Source: Bordetella parapertussis (GTDB lineage Bacteria > Pseudomonadota > Gammaproteobacteria > Burkholderiales > Burkholderiaceae_C). Taken from it: 28,426 bases of DNA. Below are positions 17,431-26,037 of this stretch, piece by piece. The DNA lies in contig CAMDAN010000022.1 of the NCBI GenBank assembly GCA_945888535.1, positions 1 to 28,426 on the forward strand, written 5' to 3'. Within the stretch, counting starts at the first letter, position 1. Each line of letters starts with the position of its first letter. The position numbers and the translations under genes were made by a program. A model generated the notes under the pieces. It was given only the letters and a program-made list of their open reading frames with translations. It was not told where the DNA came from and did not search any database.

Positions 17431-20400
17431 GACCGATTTAAGCGCCACACCGGTGTGCGTTTTAAGGCGCACCACGTTTTCTGGCGTGGCTGCTGCAACG
17501 ACCGTTCCGCCACCGGTCCCGCCATCGGGCCCAAGGTCAATCACCCAATCGGCTTCGCTAATCACATCCAAATCGTGCTCAATCACCACGACGCTGTGAC
17601 CACCTTGCACCAGGCGGTGTAAGACGCCAATGAGTTTTTCCACATCCGCCATATGCAGGCCGACCGTCGGTTCGTCGAGCACATACAGCGTATGCGGAAC
17701 TTTTTGACCTCGGCGCGTAATGTCGTCGCGCACCTTGCTCAACTCGGTTACCAGTTTGATGCGCTGGGCTTCACCGCCGCTTAAGGTGGGCGAAGGTTGT
17801 CCAAGGGTGAGGTAACCCAGTCCCACGTCTTTCAGCAGTTTGAGCGGATGGGCAATCACGGGCATGGCGGCAAAGAATTCCACCGCCTCGTCCACTTCCA
17901 TTTGCAGCACATCACCAATGCTTTTTCCCCGCCAAGTCACTGCCAACGTTTCCGGGTTAAAGCGTGCGCCTTTGCAGGTTTCGCACAGCACTTTCACATC
18001 GGGTAAAAAGCTCATTCCGATGGTGCGAATGCCTTGGCCTTCGCAACCCGGGCAGCGCCCTTCGCCGGTGTTAAAGCTAAACCGGTTGGCTGCGTAGCCT
18101 CGGGCTTTGGCCTCCAAGGTATCGGCAAAAAGTTTGCGAATGGTGTCCCAAAAACCGATGTAGGTCGCTGGGCAACTGCGGGGCGTTTTTCCAATCGGGG
18201 TTTGATCGACTTCCAAAACCCGATCGATGCCCTCAAAGCCGGTGACCTTTTCACAGCCAATCAAAGCAGGATGTTGGCCGGCGTCTTGCGCTTCGCGCCC
18301 GGCTTTGGTGGAACGCTGTTGTACCAAGGCTTGCACGTTAGCAAGCAAGACATCGCGTGCCAGCGTCGATTTGCCCGATCCGCTGACCCCAGTCACAGCG
18401 ACTAAGCGCTTGAGCGGAACCGCCGCGGTCACAGATTGCAAGTTGTGCAGAGTCGCTTTGTGAACGGTCAACCATTGCAGCGCTTCTGCATCGGCCGCGA
18501 GTTTTTCAACCCCGCGACGCGCTTGCAGAGGATGGCGCATGGCGTGCAAAAGGTAACGCCCGGTTTGGGAATCTGGCGCATTTTGAATGTCTTCTACGCT
18601 GCCTTCTGCGACCAAGTGGCCGCCGCGCTTGCCGGCGCTCGGCCCGATGTCGATGATGTGGTCCGCGTGGCGAATCGTGTCTTCATCGTGCTCAACGACT
18701 ACCAACGTATTGCCTTTGTCGCTCAAACTTTTGAGTGCGCCCAGCAAAATCTGATTGTCCCGCGCGTGCAGTCCAATGGTCGGCTCGTCTAGCACGTAAC
18801 ACACGCCTTGCAAATTGCTTCCCAATTGGGCCGCCAAGCGAATCCGTTGGGCCTCGCCGCCACTCAAAGTCGGAGCGCCTCGGTCCAGGGTTAAGTAGCC
18901 CAATCCAACCTCTTCTAAAAACGCAAGTCGACTTTTAATTTCAGGAATCAGGTCGCGCGCAATGTCCGCTTCACGTTGGCTGAGGCCGCCTTGGGCTTGC
19001 AGCGTTTCGATCCAGACTCGCACATGACTAACGCTGAGCGCAGCGATATCGGTGATGCTCACGCCATTAAAACGAACCGCGCGGGCGGTAGCGTTTAAAC
19101 GCGTACCGTGGCAACTCGGACAGGCAGCATCCACCAAGTCATCTACATCGGCTTCTGCAAACGTGTGCTCGCGTCCGCCGTTGTCTTCCCGAACCGAATC
19201 ATCAAATACTTTGCGTTGTTCTTTGTTTAAGGCCACACCCGTGCCTACGCAGTCAGGACACCAACCGTGTTTGCTGTTGTAACTAAACAAGCGCGGATCC
19301 AGCTCAGCGTAAGACGTGGAACACACCGGACAGGCCCGCTTGGTAGAAAACACATCACAACGGCCTATCCCCAGCGTGCTAGTGCCTGCTGTCATCGCTT
19401 CACGCAGTCCGTCCATGGCGCTCATCACTTGCACCACGCCTTTGCCGTGGGTCAGGGCAGTGGCCAGGGCTTGGCGCAGCGCGGTTTCCTGCGCGGGGTT
19501 GACATCCAGGCTGGCAACGGGAAGTTCGATGTGGTGTTCTTTAAAGCGGTCAATCCGTGCAAAGCCCTGCGTTGGGACAAACGCGCCGTCAATGCGCAAA
19601 TGGGTGTAACCGCGCGGACGGGCCCAGTCGGCGAGCTCGGTGTAGACGCCTTTGCGTCCGATAACCAAGGGCGCGAGCAGGCCAATATGCTGGCCCTTGA
19701 AGTTTTTAAGCAATTGGGCAGCAATGCTGTCAGCCGATTGGGGCGCGACGGCTGCACCATCTTTGGTGCAGTGTTGGGTTCCGAGTTTGACGTAGAGCAA
19801 ACGCAAAAAATGCCAAACTTCCGTGGTGGTTCCCACAGTCGATTTGCGCCCACCACGTGAGAGCCGCTGTTCGATCGCAACCGTCGGCGGAATGCCATAC
19901 ACAGCGTCCACTTCCGGTCGACCTGCGGGCTGCACGATAGACCGCGCATAGGCGTTGAGACTTTCCAGGTAGCGACGCTGTCCCTCGTTAAACAAGATGT
20001 CAAACGCCAAGGTGGATTTACCCGAGCCGCTAACGCCGGTCACGACGCTGAACTTACCGCGCGGAATGTTAACGCTCAAGGATTTGAGATTGTGTTCTTT
20101 CGCATTAACAATACGGATGGAATTGGAATTGCTGTCGGAAGTTATTGGCGGAGCCAAGGCAGGGGATGGGGTTGCGCCGGGCTCCTCATACGCAAGCGCC
20201 AAATCGGCGCCCAGCGCAACCCCATCCCCCGCCTTGGCAGCGAGCGTGTAATTTTCCGCGTTAGAAAATTCTTGAACTTCATGAACTACGCCCATCGCAG
20301 CTGCGTAATCACGCAGGGCTTTTCCGGTATGGCTAGTGGGATGCAGCAGGACGGTTTCGGGCGTTCCGATGGTCACAACTTCTCCGCCCGCGTCTCCGCC

Positions 20401-23298
20401 TTCGGGTCCTAAATCAATCAGCCAATCGCTGGAGCGAATCACATCCAGATTGTGTTCAATGACCACCAAGGAATTGCCCGCGTCAATCAACTTGCGTAGG
20501 GCCCGCATGAGTTTGGCAATATCGTCAAAGTGCAGGCCGGTGGTCGGCTCGTCCAGCATAAACAAAGAGCCACGGCGCGCTAAGTTTTGGCGGCTTGCGC
20601 TGCTGCTTTTGGCGGCTTCCGCTAAGAAGCCTGCGAGTTTGAGGCGCTGGGCTTCTCCCCCAGACAAAGTAGGAACGGGTTGCCCTAGCTTTACGTATTC
20701 CAAGCCGACATCCACGATGGGTTGGAGTGCTCGAATGACATCGCGGTCGTTGGCAAACCATTGCGCCGCTTCGCTCACTGTGAGGTTCAACACGTCGGCC
20801 ACATTCAGGTGAATCGTTGGCTCTGAGAAATTGGAATCTGACCCCGAATGTGACTCCGAATGGGGGGCTTGTGATAGGCGGCGCTCGATGGTGACTTCCA
20901 AAATTTCGGGGCGGTAGCGCTTGCCGTCGCAGTCGGGGCAGCGCAGATAGACGTCGCTTAAAAACTGCATTTCAATGTGTTCAAAGCCTGAGCCGCCGCA
21001 CGCGGGGCAACGTCCATCGCCGCTGTTGAAACTGAATTTTGAGGCGGTGTAACTGCGCTCACGCGATAACGGGGCCTGCGCAAATAGTTCGCGAATCGAG
21101 TCCCAAGCGCCGACAAAGCTGGCTGGGTTAGAGCGGGCGGTTTTACCGATGGGCGACTGGTCAACAAACACCACTTCACTGAGTAGTTCTGCGCCTAGCA
21201 ATCGGCTGTGGGCGCCAGGGGTTTCGGTAGATTTGCCAAAGTGGCGCAACAAAGCCGGGGCCAAAACGTCTTGTACCAAAGTCGATTTACCAGACCCGCT
21301 CACGCCGGTGATACACACCAAGCGTTGCAACGGAATTTCAATCGAGACGTTTTTTAAGTTGTGTTGCGTCGCCCCTTCTAAAACGAGCCGCGGCGTGTTG
21401 TCGCCCACCATGCGTTTAAAGCCCATGCCGACTTGCTTGCGCCCGCCCAGGTAAGCGCCAGTGAGGGTGTCGGCGCTTTTCAATGCTTCGGTGCTACCGT
21501 CAAAAACAATCTGCCCGCCTTTTTCTCCGGGGCCAGGGCCCATGTCGATCATCCGGTCGGCTGCCAACATGACCGCCGGGTCGTGTTCGACCACCACCAA
21601 GGTGTTGCCCGCATCGCGCAGGCGTTGCATGGCCACAATAATGCGGTGCATATCGCGGGGGTGTAAGCCAATACTAGGCTCGTCTAAAACAAACAGGGTG
21701 TTGACCAAGGATGTGCCCAAGGCCGTTGTCAGGTTGATACGTTGGACTTCGCCACCGCTGAGCGTTCGGCTTTGGCGGTCAAGCGTGAGGTAGCCAATAC
21801 CCACATCGCACAGGTACTTTAAGCGTGTGGTGATTTCTTCTAGTAAGAGTTTGAGTGTTTTTTGATCGGCCTCAGAAGCATGGATATCCACCGTGCTCAG
21901 ACGGGTAAAAAACAGATGCAAGCGCGAAAGCGGCATGAGCATCAAATCATGCAAACACAAGCCTGGTAACGCTTCGAGTTGGGCGCGGCTCCATTGCACG
22001 CCCTGGGGCATAAAGCGTTTTTCTGCGGGCAACACCGCTTTGGCATCTGCTAGGTTTCCAATGCGCCACAGCAAACTCTCGGTCTTTAAGCGCGCACCGC
22101 CGCAGGTGCTGCACGGCGTGTAACTGCGGTACTTTGACAGCAGCACCCGAATGTGCATTTTGTAGGCTTTGGTTTCTAAGTATTCAAAGAACCGGTCTAC
22201 CCCAAACCAGTGCTGGTTCCATTTCCCATTCCACTGGGGCGATCCTTTGAGAACCCAGTGCTGATGCTCCGGCGTGAGTTTGTACCAAGGCGTATCGCGT
22301 GGAATACCCGCAGCTTCCGCGTGGCGCATTAAATCGTCTTGGCATTCTTGCCATGCCGGCGTTTGCATGGGCTTGATCGCCCCTGCGCGCAAGGTGAGCT
22401 TGTCGTTAGGAATCACCAAGCCGTAATCCACGCCCACGACGCGGCCAAAACCACGGCAGGCTTCACAGGCCCCCACCGCCGAGTTAAACGAGAACATGGA
22501 GGCGATCGGGTCGGTGTAGCGCAAATCGCTGGCTGGACAATGCAAGCCCGTAGAAAAACGCCAATGGGAAGAATTGGACTCTGACCCCGGTTCCGACCCC
22601 GGCTCGTCGTAGTACACATTCAGTCGGCCGCTGCCGCGTTTAAGAGCGAGTTCGATGGCGTCTAAGGCCCGCGCTTTTTCGGTGCCTTCCATGCGAAAAC
22701 GATCGGCCACGACATCAAGCACTTTGCGCTCGCCGACCATGCGCTCTGCATGAACTCGCGTAAAGCCGCTGGCGCTAAGCCACTGCGTGAGTTCCTCGGC
22801 GCTGGTGTCGGCGGGCAGTTCGACCGGAAAGGTAACGATCAATCGCGGGTTCTGGGCTTCAACGGCGCGGCTGACGAGGGTGCTGTAAATCGACTCGGGC
22901 GTATCGTGTTGTACGGGTTGGGCCGTGACTTTGTCAAACAAGTGGCCGGCGCGGGAGAACAACAGTTTCAAATGGTCGTTGAGCTCCGTCATGGTGCCCA
23001 CGGTGGAGCGGCTCGATCGCACGGGGTTGGTTTGGTCAATCGCAATCGCAGGGGGAACGCCTTCCACCTTGTCAACCGCAGGCTTGTCCATGCGGTCTAA
23101 AAATTGGCGTGCATAAGCCGAGAAAGTTTCCACATAGCGCCGCTGGCCTTCGGCATACAGCGTGTCAAACACCAAGCTGGATTTCCCAGAGCCGCTGGGC
23201 CCGGTGACCACGGTCAGTTCACCCGTACGGATGTCGAGATCAATATTTTTGAGATTGTGCTGTCGCGCACCGCGAATGCGGATGGTGCCTTGGGACAT
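17413..23298 (-). CDS. uvrA: Double-length UvrA (tandem fusion of two UvrA-like halves)
   Basis: This encodes a 1961-residue protein, about twice the usual 940. UvrA is the damage-sensing ABC ATPase of nucleotide excision repair and normally works as a dimer. Here two UvrA-like halves (1 to about 1010 and about 1055-1961) are joined in one frame. Walker A loops are at 33-40, 665-672, 1088-1095 and 1637-1644, each with an LSGGE signature and an LDEP Walker B. Both halves keep the C-terminal zinc finger (CPAC..CPDC; CPGC..CETC). The first finger of half 1 has lost a cysteine (CPAS), while half 2 keeps CPVC..CPDC. The gap between the two Walker A loops is 632 residues in half 1 but 549 in half 2, where the insertion domain is mostly missing. 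Two Ser/Asp/Asn-rich inserts (about 233-245 and 808-828) and a hairpin-encoding linker are unusual. I saw no LexA box upstream. Confidence 0.95.
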   Translation of the reverse strand: MSQGTIRIRGARQHNLKNIDLDIRTGELTVVTGPSGSGKSSLVFDTLYAEGQRRYVETFSAYARQFLDRMDKPAVDKVEGVPPAIAIDQTNPVRSSRSTVGTMTELNDHLKLLFSRAGHLFDKVTAQPVQHDTPESIYSTLVSRAVEAQNPRLIVTFPVELPADTSAEELTQWLSASGFTRVHAERMVGERKVLDVVADRFRMEGTEKARALDAIELALKRGSGRLNVYYDEPGSEPGSESNSSHWRFSTGLHCPASDLRYTDPIASMFSFNSAVGACEACRGFGRVVGVDYGLVIPNDKLTLRAGAIKPMQTPAWQECQDDLMRHAEAAGIPRDTPWYKLTPEHQHWVLKGSPQWNGKWNQHWFGVDRFFEYLETKAYKMHIRVLLSKYRSYTPCSTCGGARLKTESLLWRIGNLADAKAVLPAEKRFMPQGVQWSRAQLEALPGLCLHDLMLMPLSRLHLFFTRLSTVDIHASEADQKTLKLLLEEITTRLKYLCDVGIGYLTLDRQSRTLSGGEVQRINLTTALGTSLVNTLFVLDEPSIGLHPRDMHRIIVAMQRLRDAGNTLVVVEHDPAVMLAADRMIDMGPGPGEKGGQIVFDGSTEALKSADTLTGAYLGGRKQVGMGFKRMVGDNTPRLVLEGATQHNLKNVSIEIPLQRLVCITGVSGSGKSTLVQDVLAPALLRHFGKSTETPGAHSRLLGAELLSEVVFVDQSPIGKTARSNPASFVGAWDSIRELFAQAPLSRERSYTASKFSFNSGDGRCPACGGSGFEHIEMQFLSDVYLRCPDCDGKRYRPEILEVTIERRLSQAPHSESHSGSDSNFSEPTIHLNVADVLNLTVSEAAQWFANDRDVIRALQPIVDVGLEYVKLGQPVPTLSGGEAQRLKLAGFLAEAAKSSSASRQNLARRGSLFMLDEPTTGLHFDDIAKLMRALRKLIDAGNSLVVIEHNLDVIRSSDWLIDLGPEGGDAGGEVVTIGTPETVLLHPTSHTGKALRDYAAAMGVVHEVQEFSNAENYTLAAKAGDGVALGADLALAYEEPGATPSPALAPPITSDSNSNSIRIVNAKEHNLKSLSVNIPRGKFSVVTGVSGSGKSTLAFDILFNEGQRRYLESLNAYARSIVQPAGRPEVDAVYGIPPTVAIEQRLSRGGRKSTVGTTTEVWHFLRLLYVKLGTQHCTKDGAAVAPQSADSIAAQLLKNFKGQHIGLLAPLVIGRKGVYTELADWARPRGYTHLRIDGAFVPTQGFARIDRFKEHHIELPVASLDVNPAQETALRQALATALTHGKGVVQVMSAMDGLREAMTAGTSTLGIGRCDVFSTKRACPVCSTSYAELDPRLFSYNSKHGWCPDCVGTGVALNKEQRKVFDDSVREDNGGREHTFAEADVDDLVDAACPSCHGTRLNATARAVRFNGVSITDIAALSVSHVRVWIETLQAQGGLSQREADIARDLIPEIKSRLAFLEEVGLGYLTLDRGAPTLSGGEAQRIRLAAQLGSNLQGVCYVLDEPTIGLHARDNQILLGALKSLSDKGNTLVVVEHDEDTIRHADHIIDIGPSAGKRGGHLVAEGSVEDIQNAPDSQTGRYLLHAMRHPLQARRGVEKLAADAEALQWLTVHKATLHNLQSVTAAVPLKRLVAVTGVSGSGKSTLARDVLLANVQALVQQRSTKAGREAQDAGQHPALIGCEKVTGFEGIDRVLEVDQTPIGKTPRSCPATYIGFWDTIRKLFADTLEAKARGYAANRFSFNTGEGRCPGCEGQGIRTIGMSFLPDVKVLCETCKGARFNPETLAVTWRGKSIGDVLQMEVDEAVEFFAAMPVIAHPLKLLKDVGLGYLTLGQPSPTLSGGEAQRIKLVTELSKVRDDITRRGQKVPHTLYVLDEPTVGLHMADVEKLIGVLHRLVQGGHSVVVIEHDLDVISEADWVIDLGPDGGTGGGTVVAAATPENVVRLKTHTGVALKSVLARAA
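20153..20238. repeat. 25-base inverted repeat in the uvrA inter-half linker
   Basis: Arms 20153-20177 and 20214-20238 are complementary at 24 of 25 positions. The single mismatch becomes a G-U pair in the uvrA mRNA, so the RNA stem is unbroken. Four more pairs follow after one mismatch inside the loop (20179-20182 with 20212-20209). The arms encode KAGDGVAL and GATPSPALAP within the linker (residues about 1021-1049) that joins the two UvrA halves. Confidence 0.9.
20827..20845 (-). repeat. REP-like repeat copy B inside uvrA
   Basis: The minus strand reads GGGGTCAGATTCCAATTTC, 16 of 18 bases identical to the copy at 22571-22588. It encodes GSDSNF in a Ser/His/Asp-rich insert (APHSESHSGSDSNFSEP) between LEVTI and ADVLNLTV, where ordinary UvrA proteins have only a few residues. 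Confidence 0.6.
22571..22588 (-). repeat. REP-like repeat copy A inside uvrA
   Basis: The minus strand reads GGGGTCAGAGTCCAATTC, preceded by GGGGTCGGAACC. It encodes GSESNS within the insert EPGSEPGSESNSS (about residues 233-245), just before the conserved HWRFSTGLHCP segment. Confidence 0.6.
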
Positions 23299-23470
23299 AG
23301 GGTGCTTGCTTTTCTAGAAGGGAGAAGCATTCTAGGCAGTCAAGGGGTCTTCTTAGAATAACCCTGAACATTTACTGGCTGTGCCTGCCCTAGACATCGG
23401 CCCCTGATTACCAGTGAAGGCATCGCCGCGCACCATGTCGATGACACGGACTTGTAACAAGGCGTTATGA
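23299..23470. other. Gene-free gap upstream of uvrA
   Basis: This 172-base gap separates uvrA from the end of the exonuclease gene. The only structure seen is CTAGAA (23314-23319) opposite TTCTAG (23330-23335), a 6-pair inverted repeat with a 10-base loop, 16 bases from the uvrA start. No LexA-type CTGT-N8-ACAG box and no strong promoter could be recognised. Confidence 0.4.
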
Positions 23471-24124
23471 CTACCCGGCGCGGGGCAGCCAGCGGTGCTG
23501 TGCGGCCAGGTGCTCGACGTCTGCCCAGCTTTTGCATTGTGCAGTCACCCTGGGCCAAATGTGCTGCAACAACTCGCACTCGGCCAGCGTATCGGCCGCC
23601 GCCTGGTGGCGCACTGCGCAATGGATGCCGAAATGGGTCATCCAATCGTCCAGCGCACGGGCGCGGACCTTTTCATAGGTCACAGCACACAGGTGGTCCA
23701 CATCCACCCATGGGTTGGGCAGGTCCTGGCCCAGGTGCTGGCGCGCAAACCGATTGATCATGCGCTGGTCAAACGCAGCGTGGAACGCCATCAGGGGCGC
23801 GCTGCCAACATAGTCGGCGAAACACTGCATGGCGAGGTTTGGCTCCAGCCCATCGCGCTGGCTTTGCGCCCCAATACCATGCAACAGGATGTTGTCCTTG
23901 TTCGATACCTCATCCTGTCGAATGACCACCTCAAAGCTGTCGCTCAACTCTACAGACAAGGTTCCCGCTTGCCAGTCCACCTGCATGGCAATAGCAGCAA
24001 TCGCCAGCAGCCGGTCTTTACTCATATCGAGGCCGCTGGTTTCTACGTCCAGCATGACCCACCGCGTCGGGTCAACCGCACGTGGACCCGCTATGGCGTT
24101 TTTCAGCCGTTTAAGCCAGGACAT
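23471..24124 (-). CDS. DnaQ-like 3'-5' exonuclease (DEDDh)
   Basis: This encodes a 217-residue exonuclease of the DNA polymerase III epsilon/RNase T fold. The catalytic acidic residues are visible: Asp26 and Glu28 in LDVETSG, Asp119 in HAAFD, and His173 with Asp178 in HQAAADTLAECEL, so it is a complete DEDDh enzyme. It lacks polymerase or UvrC-like additions and the clamp-binding features of true DnaQ. It starts 2 bases after the stop of the cNMP/CBS/DUF294 gene and is surely cotranscribed with it. Such pairs occur beside VC_2705-type symporters. The substrate is unknown; it may act on nucleotides or RNA rather than in replication. Confidence 0.9.
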   Translation of the reverse strand: MSWLKRLKNAIAGPRAVDPTRWVMLDVETSGLDMSKDRLLAIAAIAMQVDWQAGTLSVELSDSFEVVIRQDEVSNKDNILLHGIGAQSQRDGLEPNLAMQCFADYVGSAPLMAFHAAFDQRMINRFARQHLGQDLPNPWVDVDHLCAVTYEKVRARALDDWMTHFGIHCAVRHQAAADTLAECELLQHIWPRVTAQCKSWADVEHLAAQHRWLPRAG

Positions 24125-24126
24125 CG

Positions 24127-26037
24127 TTATCGCTCATAGTCCAACTCCAGCCGCTGCTGAATGCGGTGCGCAACCTTGATCGACTCACGCAAAATACGGC
24201 GGTCAATGTCGTTCAGTGTGGCGACCAATATCTCATTGGGCGAAACGAGTGCCGCCTCGCTTTCTAGTTGAAGCCGCAAACGCAGCATCTGCAAAAACTC
24301 GAAACCACTGACCCAGGACCCGTACTCGGTTTCCGCCAGCTTCAGCAGCGGGCCGGCTGCGTTTAGCCGCATGCGGGTGTTGGTCTCCTGGATACCGTAG
24401 GCCAGGCTATAGATTCGGGCTGCATCCACAAAGATGGCAGTGCCCCGCAGCTTCAGGTCCAGCATGCCCTGTTCGTCGCAGTCGATGGCGCCGCGCCAGT
24501 TCAGCGGGACGCTGCGGGTCAGCGCGTTGAGCGCCAGTTGTTTGAGAAAGCGGGGGGTGTTGCACGCTTGCTGAGCCACATCAGCGCGCAGTGCGTGCGC
24601 CAATGAAAGGTCGCCAGACAAAGGCCTGAAGTCAAAGTAAATCGACGCGTTGAGCAAGTCTTGGGGCGAGCCTTGGGCAATCCAGTGGCGAAAGCGTTCA
24701 CGCCACTCGTCCAGAGTCAGGCAACACGCGGCCTCACCGGCCATGATGCCGCCTTTGCACAAAGGGTAGCCACAGGCATCCAATGCCAGGTTGACGGATT
24801 GAGCAAAGGCTCGAATCGTCGCTCGCTGCTCGTCCGACGTGTCGTTGTTAAGAATCAGTGCGTTGTCCTGGTCGGTGGCGATAGTTTGTTCGTCGCGGCC
24901 CTCGGATCCCAGGCACAGCCAGCACATGCGCTGCAGGTCCAAGCCAAATGCATCTGCCTGGATTTTTAAAAGCCGTTCGGTCAAAACATCGTTGAGGTGG
25001 CTGATCATGGCCGTGAGCTGTCGTGCTTGCACACCTTGACCCAGCAGGCTGCGGGTTAAACGCCGTATGCCCAGCGCGGCAGTCTTGAGCGCATCCAGGT
25101 TCAGGGCAGAGCGCAGCTCGGTGCTGACACTCTTGAGGCTTTGCCGCTGCATGGCAAACAGATCGCGCTCCGAGACCATGCCGACCGCCACCCCTTCTCG
25201 GGTCACGGGAACATGGCGTATACCGTGCCGTGACATCAGTAAGGCAGCGTCTTGTGCGGTGTGTTCAGTGGTCAGCGTCAGAACGGGTTTCACCATCACG
25301 CGGGACATTGGCGCATCCAGGGGAACCTGTACCAGGGTGATTTTGCCCAGGATGTCGTAGCGCGTCAGTATTCCAATGGGCTGGCCTAAGGTGTCCACCG
25401 CCAGCATGGAGCCAATGCGTGACTGGTGCATCTTCTCCAGCGCCGTCTTGAGAGTGGTATCGGCGGTGCAGGTGATGGGTTGCTTGGTGATCAGCACGCC
25501 CAATGGTGTTTCAAGCGTCTGTTCGGTCATTGCGTGTGTGGCATAGGCCTCTTGCACGGCCTTGCGCGACAGGGTCAGAAACTTGGCCGCGCGTTGTGTG
25601 AGGTATTCGGCAAAAACCACACTGTGTTGAGCCAGCGCATGCACTTCAGAAACAGGGAGCGCCAGCAAGAAAGTATCCTCGCAGGCGCGGTAAGACGCCG
25701 TGACGGCACGCCCAGCAAACGCTGCACTCACCGGAAACAAGTCACCTGCATCGTATTCAAATGCGCCCATTTGGTCGGCCAGTCCACGGGTACCGGTCAC
25801 TGCCCCTTTGCGAATGAAGTACAAGGTTTTTACGGGGCCATCGGCGGGCCCGATCACAGCCTCATCGGGGGCAAAGTAGAGCTGTTTGCAATGCGCCAGA
25901 AAGTAGTCAATCTCAGGCGCTTGCATCTGTGCAAACGGTGGGAACGACAGAAGCTCTTGGCGGAAATTGCTCAACAAACTAGGCGATGGCGTCAACGCCG
26001 GGACAGCCTTTGGGAGCGCAGAGAGTGGATTTTCCAT
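24127..26037 (-). CDS. cNMP-binding / CBS / DUF294 nucleotidyltransferase-like regulator
   Basis: This encodes a 636-residue cytosolic multidomain protein: a cyclic-nucleotide-binding-like beta-roll (about 30-150), a CBS pair (about 175-300, GVLITKQPITCTADTTL and VMVKPVLTLTTEHTAQDAALLM), a DUF294 GlnD-type nucleotidyltransferase core with GSEGRDEQ at 377-384 followed by TDQDNAL, and a helical DUF294 C-terminal domain. The G-S and D-x-D pattern suggests a working nucleotidyltransferase. The target is unknown, and by context may be the divergent symporter or its partners. CBS domains usually sense adenine nucleotides. It diverges from the membrane-protein/TPR/symporter operon across 243 bases and overlaps none of its neighbours. 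Confidence 0.92.
   Translation of the reverse strand: MENPLSALPKAVPALTPSPSLLSNFRQELLSFPPFAQMQAPEIDYFLAHCKQLYFAPDEAVIGPADGPVKTLYFIRKGAVTGTRGLADQMGAFEYDAGDLFPVSAAFAGRAVTASYRACEDTFLLALPVSEVHALAQHSVVFAEYLTQRAAKFLTLSRKAVQEAYATHAMTEQTLETPLGVLITKQPITCTADTTLKTALEKMHQSRIGSMLAVDTLGQPIGILTRYDILGKITLVQVPLDAPMSRVMVKPVLTLTTEHTAQDAALLMSRHGIRHVPVTREGVAVGMVSERDLFAMQRQSLKSVSTELRSALNLDALKTAALGIRRLTRSLLGQGVQARQLTAMISHLNDVLTERLLKIQADAFGLDLQRMCWLCLGSEGRDEQTIATDQDNALILNNDTSDEQRATIRAFAQSVNLALDACGYPLCKGGIMAGEAACCLTLDEWRERFRHWIAQGSPQDLLNASIYFDFRPLSGDLSLAHALRADVAQQACNTPRFLKQLALNALTRSVPLNWRGAIDCDEQGMLDLKLRGTAIFVDAARIYSLAYGIQETNTRMRLNAAGPLLKLAETEYGSWVSGFEFLQMLRLRLQLESEAALVSPNEILVATLNDIDRRILRESIKVAHRIQQRLELDYER

Noticed and set aside
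17413..23298. Two uvrA genes wrongly joined by a sequencing or assembly error
   Set aside because: The frame is continuous without a stop, the halves are clearly diverged from each other, and double-length UvrA proteins occur in related bacteria.
23471..24124. The exonuclease as the replicative epsilon subunit DnaQ
   Set aside because: Its pairing with a cNMP/CBS/DUF294 gene, and a sequence without recognisable clamp or alpha-subunit contacts, fit an accessory DEDDh exonuclease better.
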